Assembly (NCBI GenBank): GCA_016839745.1
Contig: JAEOTS010000010.1
Span: 1 to 33,352 of the forward strand
Direction of reading: 5' to 3'
DNA: 33,352 nucleotides
Origin: Promethearchaeota archaeon
Lineage (GTDB): Archaea > Asgardarchaeota > Lokiarchaeia > Sigyniarchaeales > SOKP01
The translations under genes were made by a program, and so were the position numbers. Shown piece after piece: positions 8,523 to 15,860 of this stretch. The notes under the pieces were generated by a model that was not told the DNA's origin, made no database searches, and was given only the letters and a program-made list of their open reading frames with translations. Numbering within the stretch: position 1 is the first letter of the stretch; the number at the start of each line of letters is the position of its first letter.

Positions 8523-9536
8523 GTGAAAATTCAAATGTTAACTCCAGAACACATAAAAGAAGTATTAAAAGACTATACTATTAATCTAAGATTCCATGCC
8601 CGTGGGGGACAAGGAGGCGTAACCGCTTCGAATCTCTGCGTGGAAGCATTCTATGGTTACGGTGTTTGTCAACCAAAATTTGGCGCAGAACGGATGGGAA
8701 GCCCAACTGAAAGCTATGTTCGACTTTCTGCGAACGCTGATCTAGTAAGATCAAACGAACAAGTTTATGGACCTCATTTTGTTTCGGTTTTAGATCCTTC
8801 TTTATTAACAGAAGTAGATGTGACGGCAGGTATACCAAAAGGAGGTTGGTTAATTGTCAATACAGAAATGGATCAATTAACTATTCAAGATGCAGTTAAA
8901 CGGAAGGATATAAATGTTGCAACAATTGATGCAACTCGAATTGCTCTCGATGTTCTAGGGAGAAATATTACGAACACCATTATATTGGGTGCTTTAATTC
9001 GTGTTTCTCATCTCTTCACGCTTGAGGAATTATCTGACGCCATAATGAAGCGATTTAAAGGAGAAGTTGCTGGAAAAAATATTCAAGCTATTAAACAGGC
9101 AATTGAAGAAACATGCGTTTACGATATGGGGATTGAACCAGATTTCACCGTGGATAGTAAAGTACCGTGGCAGCAAGTATATTTAGGGTTGCCCGGATAC
9201 AAAGATTTAGATAAAGCTGGTGTTTGGTATTGTGATGAAGATATAATCCCTGTTGGAAGTGACCTAGTAAATACGGGGTCGTGGGGAGAATGGGAGATAA
9301 TATGGGACGAAGAAACATGCACTAATTGTGCGCAATGCTGGTTTATATGCCCTGATTTTGCAACTCTTAGAAAATTAGGAGATGATGGCCAATATCACAT
9401 GGCTGGAATCGATATTCTTCACTGTAAAGCGTGTCAAAATTGCCTTAATATCTGTCCCGTTCAAGCCATAAGTAAACGAGCGAAACAAGGTCCTGCCGCT
9501 TGTGCAGTACCAGAAGAAGAAGGAGGTAGTAATTAA
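8523..9536 (+). CDS. porGD: Pyruvate/2-oxoacid:ferredoxin oxidoreductase, fused gamma-delta subunit
   Basis: First gene of a three-gene operon. Residues ~15-195 form the gamma subunit (LRFHARGGQGGVTASN, GAERMGSPTESYVRLS), which completes the oxidoreductase core. Residues ~260-320 are a delta-type 2[4Fe-4S] ferredoxin with C266/C269/C272/C276 and C301/C304/C307/C311, the electron exit to ferredoxin. Gamma and delta are separate genes in many archaea; here they are one chain of 337 aa. GTG 8523 is used; ATG 8535 in the same frame is an alternative and neither has a clear ribosome site. The ORF ends 1 base before porA, whose ribosome site lies inside this gene, so translation is probably coupled. 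The exact substrate (pyruvate or another 2-oxoacid) is not determined by sequence alone. Confidence 0.92.
   Translation: MKIQMLTPEHIKEVLKDYTINLRFHARGGQGGVTASNLCVEAFYGYGVCQPKFGAERMGSPTESYVRLSANADLVRSNEQVYGPHFVSVLDPSLLTEVDVTAGIPKGGWLIVNTEMDQLTIQDAVKRKDINVATIDATRIALDVLGRNITNTIILGALIRVSHLFTLEELSDAIMKRFKGEVAGKNIQAIKQAIEETCVYDMGIEPDFTVDSKVPWQQVYLGLPGYKDLDKAGVWYCDEDIIPVGSDLVNTGSWGEWEIIWDEETCTNCAQCWFICPDFATLRKLGDDGQYHMAGIDILHCKACQNCLNICPVQAISKRAKQGPAACAVPEEEGGSN
9521..9527 (+). promoter_or_regulatory. Ribosome binding site fixing the porA start
   Basis: AGGAGGT ends 10 bases before ATG 9538. It decides that porA starts there rather than at the in-frame ATG 9502, which lies deep inside porGD. Confidence 0.75.
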
Positions 9537-9537
9537 A

Positions 9538-10761
9538 ATGTCAATAGAACCAATGAAAATTTTCTTTAAGGAAATTAAAGAACCAACCCAAACCGCTATG
9601 ATTGGAAACTATGCAGTAGCTGGGGGGGTCACTCAAACGGATCCCGATGTAATTTGCGCTTTTCCTATTACACCGCAAACGCAATCAGTAGAGGGATTAT
9701 CCGATGTGGTTCATCAAGGAAGGTTGAAAGCAGCATTCGTTAACGTTGAATCTGAATTAGCTGCCATGAGTTATTCTACTGCTGCCTGTGCAGCGGGAGC
9801 AAGAACTTTTACTGCAACAGCATCTCAAGGTTATTTATTAATGTCAGAAGCTTTACCAATGGCTGTGGGTTGGCGAGTTCCTTTAACGATGATGATCTCC
9901 GCCCGAGCTTTCAACTCCCCAAATTTGTCTATCTGGAATAGCTGGGAATACGTTATCACTGATTATGGGTGGAACTGTATCGTTTCAGAAAATGTTCAAG
10001 AAACTTACGATGCGGCGATTTTGGCCGTAATGATATCTGATAAATCCTTATTTCCAACTATGTTTGTACACGATGGATTTATAATTTCTCACTCGGTTCA
10101 AAAACTATGGTTAAGTCCCGATGAGGTTATACGTAAATTAACGCCAAAGATGCCTCGTCATACAATATCACCTGACCATCCAGGAGTATGGGGTGGAATT
10201 GTGACTCCCGGTTATTTTATGGAGGGAAGAATGGGCCTTGATATTGCCAAAAAATCTGTACTTAATGTAATGAAAAATTCCTTTGAAGAATTCGGAAAAG
10301 CAACTGGTCGCCATTATAAGTTAATTGAGACGTATAACTTAGATAACTCATCAAAAACTGCGTTTATTACAATGGGTAGTATGTGTGGTAATATTATTAG
10401 TTGGATGACGAAGAACAAAGATATAGGGTTAATCAAAATTAGAGCCTACAGACCTTTCCCTTACGAAGAATTACAAAAAATCGTTCAAGAGCACAATATT
10501 GAAAAATTAATCATCTTAGAGAAATCAGACGCACTAAATAATCTCTTACCACCGTTTTCTACCTCGATAGCAACGGCATTATATCCACTTAATACAATAT
10601 TTAGAACTTATATTGTAGGATTAGGTGGAAGAGATGTTACAAGAGATGAATTTGATGTAACTAAAAAGAAGATGAAATCAGTGAACGACATGAAAGGGCA
10701 ACTTTACACATATCTAGGTGTAAGAGAAAGCAAAGATAAAATACATGAGGTGGATCGATAA
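9538..10761 (+). CDS. porA: Pyruvate/2-oxoacid:ferredoxin oxidoreductase, alpha subunit
   Basis: Alpha subunit (407 aa) of the same complex, containing the pyrimidine-binding TPP domain I and the domain II Rossmann fold. The signature segments are FPITPQTQSVE, FVNVESELAAM (the Glu that contacts the thiamine pyrimidine), TASQGYLLMSEALPMA, and SARAFNSPNLSIWN near the substrate pocket. The C-terminal domain has AFITMGSMCGN and KIRAYRPFPYEEL. Length and order are normal for PorA. The start at ATG 9538 is supported by the strong AGGAGGT. Its last codons contain the ribosome site for the next gene, porB, one base downstream. The ORF is intact, so a working alpha subunit depends on the unusual PorB next to it. 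Confidence 0.94.
   Translation: MSIEPMKIFFKEIKEPTQTAMIGNYAVAGGVTQTDPDVICAFPITPQTQSVEGLSDVVHQGRLKAAFVNVESELAAMSYSTAACAAGARTFTATASQGYLLMSEALPMAVGWRVPLTMMISARAFNSPNLSIWNSWEYVITDYGWNCIVSENVQETYDAAILAVMISDKSLFPTMFVHDGFIISHSVQKLWLSPDEVIRKLTPKMPRHTISPDHPGVWGGIVTPGYFMEGRMGLDIAKKSVLNVMKNSFEEFGKATGRHYKLIETYNLDNSSKTAFITMGSMCGNIISWMTKNKDIGLIKIRAYRPFPYEELQKIVQEHNIEKLIILEKSDALNNLLPPFSTSIATALYPLNTIFRTYIVGLGGRDVTRDEFDVTKKKMKSVNDMKGQLYTYLGVRESKDKIHEVDR
10747..10752 (+). promoter_or_regulatory. Ribosome binding site fixing the porB start
   Basis: GAGGTG, inside the last codons of porA, ends 10 bases before ATG 10763. This makes ATG 10763 the likely start, rather than the in-frame ATG 10745 that overlaps porA. 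Confidence 0.7.
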
Positions 10762-10762
10762 A

Positions 10763-11848
10763 ATGTCGAAACCAGAAAGAAATGTCATTCCATTTGAAGA
10801 CATTCTCGCAAGAGATGAAAAATGTACTGTATTATTCCTTAACTACGATAACGAAGCTTTTATGAACACTGGTATTCAGGAATCGGGAGGAACTCCGCCT
10901 TACGCATCAACAACGACTGGCCCGGGAGGTGAGAAAATACCAGGAAAAATCGGTGTTAAGCAAGATCTTGTCACTCCTTTTGCTTTTTTTGGCACAAAAT
11001 CTTTATTCTTAGCCAGTGCTAATCCTGCCTATCCTGCAGACTTCATGGGAAAATTCGCTGATGCAATGAAATCAAATGGATCTGCTTTCATTCAAACCTA
11101 CTCAGATTGTATGCGAGGATGGCGACATGACGCCGGTGATGCGGCAAGTATTTCAAAACTAGCTACAGATTGTGGGTATTGGCCTCTTTATACTATTAGA
11201 GTAAAAGATGGTATTCCAACTTTTTCTTATTATCGCGGATTAGATATTGATAAAGAAAAATTCGTAGAATATCTCAAATCCATGGGAAGATTCAAGCACC
11301 TCTTTAAACCAAGATTCATGGAAAAAGAAATTGACGAGATAATTTATTATACGGAACAACGAAACCTCAAAATAAAAGGACTCATAGAACAATTCGGAGC
11401 TGAAAAACCTGTAGATTTCTATAAAGTTAATCGAAGAACTTTAAAGCCTCAAACTCATCTACACCCCGGGTACGGAACATGTCCAGGTTGCGGTGCTGGA
11501 ATGGTATTAAATCAAATGGCAACTGTAGCATCTGCTATAGCTGGTAATAACATTATTTACGTAAATAATACCAGTTGCGTTGAAGTTTCTACCTCAAAAG
11601 ATAATGTAGCATCATGGAAAGTTCCTTGGGTACACCACTTATTTGAATCGGGTGCTACCGTGGCAGATGGGATAAGCACTACCTACAAAATCTTAAAAGC
11701 CAAGGGATTATACAAAGGTGAAGTGCCATATGTAATCCACATCGGTGGAGATGGATCTACGTACGATATCGGTTTTCAATTCCTTAAAGCTGCCCTCATA
11801 AGAACAAGTTCGTTCGTTGAAATGAATGAATATCTGAAACAAAAATAA
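10763..11848 (+). CDS. porB: Pyruvate/2-oxoacid:ferredoxin oxidoreductase, beta subunit, circularly permuted
   Basis: Beta subunit (361 aa), whose normal role is to bind thiamine diphosphate and the proximal [4Fe-4S] cluster. The halves are in swapped order. Residues ~22-209 are the usual C-terminal half: NYDNEAFMNTGIQE (27-40), the TPP-metal loop; SDCMRGW with Cys116; CGYWPLY; and a final helical segment. After a linker (~210-232) comes the usual N-terminal half: GYGTCPGCG with Cys240 and Cys243, TSCVEVS with Cys272, and the metal motif IGGDGSTYDIG (327-337), then AALIR and a 14-residue tail. In PFOR/PorB families the GDG motif directly precedes the YDNEAYMNTG strand. Here the chain is cut exactly between them and the old ends are joined. 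All four cluster cysteines and both TPP elements remain, so function is plausible. The ORF is continuous. Confidence 0.9.
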   Translation: MSKPERNVIPFEDILARDEKCTVLFLNYDNEAFMNTGIQESGGTPPYASTTTGPGGEKIPGKIGVKQDLVTPFAFFGTKSLFLASANPAYPADFMGKFADAMKSNGSAFIQTYSDCMRGWRHDAGDAASISKLATDCGYWPLYTIRVKDGIPTFSYYRGLDIDKEKFVEYLKSMGRFKHLFKPRFMEKEIDEIIYYTEQRNLKIKGLIEQFGAEKPVDFYKVNRRTLKPQTHLHPGYGTCPGCGAGMVLNQMATVASAIAGNNIIYVNNTSCVEVSTSKDNVASWKVPWVHHLFESGATVADGISTTYKILKAKGLYKGEVPYVIHIGGDGSTYDIGFQFLKAALIRTSSFVEMNEYLKQK

Positions 11849-11850
11849 TC

Positions 11851-11872
11851 TATTTTTATTCTTTTTTATTTA
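11851..11872 (+). terminator. T-rich terminator of the por operon
   Basis: Two T-runs (5 and 6 T) follow 2 bases after the porB stop, typical of archaeal termination. Nothing resembling a second porB fragment follows. Confidence 0.5.
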
Positions 11873-12063
11873 AAATTATTGCTAATCCTCCAGTATGTCT
11901 ATTTCATCTAGAAAAATTAATTATTCCTACGTAAAAATTTCTAATTAATTGTCTATTTTCAAAATAAACAATAATTTATACATATAAGTCTTTAAATATT
12001 GATTTAGCTTATTTATCTTTATTGAAATCTCTCATAAAAAAGGATTCTATAAATAATGATTTA

Positions 12064-13299
12064 ATGTATAATAAAATGAATAAAAGAATTTGGGCAACTT
12101 TATTCATACTTTTCGCATTTATAGGGCAGATCGTTGGAATAGGGTTTGTAAAAGTTGAATATATTCAAGCTAGAGAAAATGTCAACAAACTTCTGGAAGA
12201 CCGAAATTCTAGCTTGCATTCTGCTTCTACAGAATTTATAATTCCCTCAGTTCCACACTACTACCAAACAACAAGTTACTATTGCGGACCTGCAAGTTTA
12301 GAAATGGTGTGTGATTTTTATGGACCTGATATTGCACAATTAGAGATAGCAGATGTTGCTCGAGCAGACGTATCTTATGGAGCTTACACAAGTGATCTGA
12401 GACGAGCAACTCATTTTAGTAATTTAAGTATATCTTTAGGTAATGATATGGGTGGAAATATAACGGGATATACAAATAGATCAATTGGATATGGTGCTTT
12501 TGAAGCACATTTAACAAATGTTAATCATCTAGTCGATTTAATTGGAGACGGATACCCGATCGTGGTTTTGCAACATTATGATGAATCACATATTACTGGG
12601 CATTTTAGAGTAGTTATAGGCTATGTTAGAAATGGTGATATTTCTCAATTAATAGTACATGATCCTTGGTATTCTGGATTTTACTCAGGACCTAATGTTT
12701 ACATTAGTTATAATACATTTGTTGATTTATGGACTCGTTATTCAAATTGGACACTTTTTATTTGTCCATGGGAAATAACCGTAAGTTGCTCATCAATAGT
12801 AACAATAAATTCAACCTTTACAATAAGCGCTAATGTTGAATATATACGTCCAACATATTATAGTCCAGCGTATTCGGCTTCTTCATGTCAAGCGACTATA
12901 CAGCTACCATTGGGTTTTTCTCTTGCACCTGGTGAGATGTATACTAAAAATCTTAATCCAGCAAACCTCCTATCGGGAGAAAATGGAACAATTACATGGC
13001 AAGTGGTGGCAGACGTTATTAATAGTACAGGACTTATTTCCGTAAATGCTAGCGGTTTAGTATCAGGTACTGCATATGCTCGTCCACCTGTGTACCCTAC
13101 TGGATATACTTATAATGATTTGATTGGAGGTAATGGAAGTAAATCAGTTACAATAGTAGAAACAATAGTAGAACCATTACCAGAGGATGAGAATATACTT
13201 CCCATTATTATCATCTCAACTGCTATAACAGGTGCTGCTATTATAAGTATTGTTGTTGTATTTAAAGTACGTAAAGCTAAGAGAAAAACTCCAGAGTAA
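12064..13299 (+). CDS. Membrane-anchored C39-like cysteine peptidase domain protein
   Basis: Likely surface-exposed protein of 411 aa. The N-terminus has a signal/anchor segment (IWATLFILFAFIGQIVGIGF). A papain-fold Peptidase_C39-like domain follows, with Cys74 in YYCGPASLEM, His180 in GHFRVVIGY and Asp200 in VHDPW as a candidate triad. Next come ~150 residues of beta-rich sequence that could be an immunoglobulin-like stalk. A C-terminal membrane segment (IIIISTAITGAAIISIVVVF) ends in a basic stop-transfer tail. This gives an extracellular domain tethered at both ends, or at the C-terminus after signal cleavage. ATG 12064 is chosen; TTG 12022 and ATG 12076 are in frame and no ribosome site decides. 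No ABC transporter or peptide precursor is adjacent, so a bacteriocin-maturation role is not supported. Possible roles are surface protein or peptide turnover. Confidence 0.75.
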   Translation: MYNKMNKRIWATLFILFAFIGQIVGIGFVKVEYIQARENVNKLLEDRNSSLHSASTEFIIPSVPHYYQTTSYYCGPASLEMVCDFYGPDIAQLEIADVARADVSYGAYTSDLRRATHFSNLSISLGNDMGGNITGYTNRSIGYGAFEAHLTNVNHLVDLIGDGYPIVVLQHYDESHITGHFRVVIGYVRNGDISQLIVHDPWYSGFYSGPNVYISYNTFVDLWTRYSNWTLFICPWEITVSCSSIVTINSTFTISANVEYIRPTYYSPAYSASSCQATIQLPLGFSLAPGEMYTKNLNPANLLSGENGTITWQVVADVINSTGLISVNASGLVSGTAYARPPVYPTGYTYNDLIGGNGSKSVTIVETIVEPLPEDENILPIIIISTAITGAAIISIVVVFKVRKAKRKTPE

Positions 13300-13311
13300 A
13301 ATAAAAATTTA

Positions 13312-13327
13312 TCTTTTTTTTCTTTTT
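13312..13327 (+). terminator. T-rich terminator after peptidase gene
   Basis: Run of eight T, one C, then five T, shortly after the stop codon of the C39-like gene. Confidence 0.45.
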
Positions 13328-13452
13328 CGAAGCAAATAAAAGTATAGAAAAAATTGAAATGAATGAATATTGAACTAATCAGAAATAGTCTTACAATATT
13401 TTTTTATATTTAATTAATTATAGTAAATATTATTAGGAAATGAGGATCATTT

Positions 13453-14613
13453 ATGACTCTAACTAAGCGTGAACGTGTATTTAGAACTTTAGAACTCGAT
13501 GGCGAACCAGATATGGTTCCAATACACTATTTTGGATTTGAACAAACTGGGAGCTCGTTCCAAGCTTTCAAAGAATCGGGAGAAATGGATAAATATCGTA
13601 CTTATGTAGAAAATAAAGCTACTAATATTAAGCATTATATCACGGAGCAACGCTTTTGGAACGTTGATCTCTTCAGGATGGATCCTTTTGGAGAAACCAA
13701 AATCAAAGTTAGATACGAAAATGCACCTCCAGAATATCCAAACTGTCGTTTAAATAGAATGGATGGCAGATTATATAGAACTGAAAAGCAACCAAACACC
13801 GGTTTAGAATATGCTTGGTATGTTGGAGGTTATTTTACAACCCCTGAAATCTTACATTCTTATTGGGACCGATATGGAAAGCCAATAGAATGGATTAACA
13901 ATAGAGTTAAGTACTCTTCTCAAAAATGGGAGCGATTTGTTGAAGCTGTTGCGCCATATTTCTATCCTTTGGTAAATTTACCCATAGATCTCTCTGAATT
14001 TTTGATAGGGGGGATAACATTTACTCGCTTTGCGTATTATATACGAAAAAATCCCAGTTTTATACAGGAAATTATGGACGAATACACTAAAGTTAACATC
14101 GAAATTTTAAAACGCTTAGCTGAAGTGGGCGTCGATATTGTTATGTTTGGAGACGATTTAGGTTACAAAGAAAATCCTTTTTTCTCTTTAGATGTTTTCC
14201 GTAAATTTATCCTTCCATACCATAAAAGAATATATCAGGCATGTAAAAAAATGAGTGTGTTCATAATCTTACACTCTTGTGGAAAAATAGATCAATTTTT
14301 ACCGGATTTAGTTGATGCGGGGTTGAATTGTATTCAATCTTTAGAGGCAACAGCGGGTGTGGACTTGCCTGGGCTTAAGGAATCGTTAGGGGATAAGTTA
14401 TGCTTTATGGGGGGATTAGATTCTTCTGGTGTTTTAACATACGGTACTCCTAAAGATGTTGAAGAAAATGTAAGAAATACTATTAAAAGTGCCGGTAAAG
14501 GTGGAGGTTATTTCGTAGGACCAAGTCACGATATAATAAACATCCCTTGGGAGAACATTCTAGCCATGAGAGCCGCAATCGAAAAATACAGAAAGTATCC
14601 ACTTAGAGCATGA
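13453..14613 (+). CDS. Uroporphyrinogen decarboxylase (URO-D) family protein, probable corrinoid-type methyltransferase
   Basis: 386-residue TIM-barrel protein of the URO-D/MtaA-MtbA-CmuA superfamily. Members of this superfamily transfer methyl groups between corrinoid proteins, methylated substrates and CoM or folates; true URO-D makes coproporphyrinogen. It keeps a Zn-type HSCG motif at 274-277, FGDDLGY in the barrel and FMGGLDSS where related enzymes have a GNxD strand. A true heme-pathway URO-D is unlikely: the usual N-terminal RQAGR-type motif is absent and the protein starts with TKRERVFRTLEL. It is a clear paralog of the protein at 23653-24825, sharing the start motif, RFWNVD, APPEYP, YFTTPE, GYFVGPSH and IEKYRKYP. 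GAGG at 13442-13445 precedes ATG 13453. The gene stands alone between a terminator and the tetR promoter region. The methyl donor is unknown and no corrinoid protein is encoded nearby. Confidence 0.82.
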   Translation: MTLTKRERVFRTLELDGEPDMVPIHYFGFEQTGSSFQAFKESGEMDKYRTYVENKATNIKHYITEQRFWNVDLFRMDPFGETKIKVRYENAPPEYPNCRLNRMDGRLYRTEKQPNTGLEYAWYVGGYFTTPEILHSYWDRYGKPIEWINNRVKYSSQKWERFVEAVAPYFYPLVNLPIDLSEFLIGGITFTRFAYYIRKNPSFIQEIMDEYTKVNIEILKRLAEVGVDIVMFGDDLGYKENPFFSLDVFRKFILPYHKRIYQACKKMSVFIILHSCGKIDQFLPDLVDAGLNCIQSLEATAGVDLPGLKESLGDKLCFMGGLDSSGVLTYGTPKDVEENVRNTIKSAGKGGGYFVGPSHDIINIPWENILAMRAAIEKYRKYPLRA

Positions 14614-14778
14614 TCTTATTCAAAATTTTCGAATTCTTGAAATAATTCTAAAAGAATTGAGTTATCTTTTACATCTTACTCCAAAAATAAATTTCAATTT
14701 TATTCGTTTATCTATTTTGTTATTTAGTTATATTTTTACTCTTTATTTGAATGGTAAAAATTATTCTTTTTTTCTACA

Positions 14779-14792
14779 AACAAACGTTTGTT
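14779..14792. promoter_or_regulatory. Perfect 14-bp palindrome, probable TetR operator
   Basis: AACAAACGTTTGTT is a perfect inverted repeat about 90 bases upstream of the tetR start and directly upstream of a purine-rich BRE-like stretch and the TATA-like TTTAAATAT at 14800-14808. A second TATA candidate lies at 14828-14836. TetR proteins bind such dyads as dimers, so autoregulation by the adjacent gene is the simplest reading. No second copy was found in the window. Confidence 0.55.
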
Positions 14793-14881
14793 GGTAAGAT
14801 TTAAATATCAAAATTTATTTTAGAACATTAAATATAAAATTATTTTCTTTCATCAAACATAGAGATTATAGCGTAAAGAAC

Positions 14882-15538
14882 ATGAAAAGTTCAACCAAGG
14901 ATAAAAAAACTAATGAAAAAAAGAAGAAAGGAACTAAGGAACGGATTAGGGATGTGGCTATCGATCTATTCTCACAGAAAGGATATAATGCCGTCTCTAT
15001 ACGAGATATAGCTCGTTTAGTAAATATACACGAGAGTTCTATCTATAATCACTTTAAAGGTAAAGAGGATATTATGGATCACATTATCGAATTCCTCATT
15101 GATGAGTTTAGATATGATCCAAATGAAATATCATTGGATGATTTACTTGACCAATATGATCCCGAAATGCTCTTGAATAATGCAATTAGACCAATGATAG
15201 AACAATTGAAGGTTCCACACATCCGAAAGATATTAAGACTCATGTGTATTGAGCTCTACCAGAATGTAAAATTCTTAGATTTTTTTAAAAACCAATTTAT
15301 GAAACCTTCTTATATTTTCTGGAATCAAATTTTCCAGAAAATGATGAATAAAGGATACATTATGGAATATGATGCTAAAATACTAGCTGATGAATTTTTC
15401 AATTACTGTATTTACTTGTTCTTCGAATGCTTTATTCTTAATTACAACGAGACTTCCTATGAGTTGTTAATTGACGATTTGATAAACAAACTATCTAGAC
15501 ATGTTAAGTACATTTTCGATATGATAAAGAATAAATAA
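14882..15538 (+). CDS. TetR/AcrR family transcriptional regulator
   Basis: 218-residue DNA-binding repressor. A Lys-rich N-terminal tail (1-20) precedes the TetR helix-turn-helix: IRDVAIDLFSQKGYNAVSI, then RDIARLVNIHESSIYNHFKGKED (about residues 22-62). The remaining ~150 residues are helical and divergent and would bind an unknown ligand. A perfect palindrome lies upstream at 14779-14792. The next gene, a two-helix membrane protein, starts 27 bp after the stop and probably shares the transcript. The regulator could therefore sense a compound handled by that membrane protein or by neighbouring catabolic genes. TetR regulators of this type are abundant in archaea with large catabolic repertoires. 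Confidence 0.88.
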   Translation: MKSSTKDKKTNEKKKKGTKERIRDVAIDLFSQKGYNAVSIRDIARLVNIHESSIYNHFKGKEDIMDHIIEFLIDEFRYDPNEISLDDLLDQYDPEMLLNNAIRPMIEQLKVPHIRKILRLMCIELYQNVKFLDFFKNQFMKPSYIFWNQIFQKMMNKGYIMEYDAKILADEFFNYCIYLFFECFILNYNETSYELLIDDLINKLSRHVKYIFDMIKNK

Positions 15539-15550
15539 TTATACAATATG

Positions 15551-15557
15551 GAGGTGA
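15551..15557 (+). promoter_or_regulatory. Strong ribosome site of the small membrane protein
   Basis: GGAGGTG lies 7 bases before ATG 15565, supporting translation of this very short gene. Confidence 0.6.
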
Positions 15558-15564
15558 AAAAATA

Positions 15565-15753
15565 ATGAGAAAAGAAAAAAAATGGGCGATAGTTACTGGA
15601 GTTCTTCTCCTACTTTCACTTGTTTCTGGCGGTGCGGCAGCTATCTTAGCCGGAGGAGTGCTTTACGATATAATCTATGCAATCCATAAGATATCATCGG
15701 TTCTAACAGCCATTTTTTTTATAGTGTCAATTCGTTTTAGTGGAAAGAATTAG
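15565..15753 (+). CDS. Small two-helix membrane protein
   Basis: 62-residue hydrophobic protein with a basic start (MRKEKKW) and two predicted membrane helices, at residues ~8-30 and ~40-57. A single His in the second (YAIHKISSVL) gives a weak resemblance to one half of DUF4405/cytochrome-b-like four-helix proteins. It has a strong ribosome site and lies 27 bp behind tetR, so it is a real gene of the tetR operon rather than a chance ORF. The function is unknown. It could be a membrane partner or a target of the regulator. T-runs directly after the stop suggest the operon ends here. Confidence 0.6.
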   Translation: MRKEKKWAIVTGVLLLLSLVSGGAAAILAGGVLYDIIYAIHKISSVLTAIFFIVSIRFSGKN

Positions 15754-15755
15754 TA

Positions 15756-15770
15756 TTTTTCATTTTTTTT
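15756..15770 (+). terminator. T-rich terminator of the tetR operon
   Basis: Two T-runs (5 and 8 T) immediately downstream of the small membrane protein gene. Confidence 0.45.
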
Positions 15771-15860
15771 ACAGATTATATTTCTAAGAAATATACTTCA
15801 GTTGAAAAAAATCGAAAATATCCTTTAAAATTTTAAAAGCAGGCTGCTAATTGCATACTC

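Noticed and set aside
10763..11848. The rearranged PorB as two adjacent partial genes or a frameshifted gene.
   Set aside because: The frame is continuous with sensible linker sequence, one ribosome site and one stop, so a single permuted protein is the simpler reading.
13300..15564. tRNA, CRISPR or structured RNA in the AT-rich gaps around 13300-13452 and 14614-14881.
   Set aside because: No cloverleaf, spaced direct repeats or long stems were found by eye. Only T-runs, TATA-like boxes and the 14-bp palindrome stand out.
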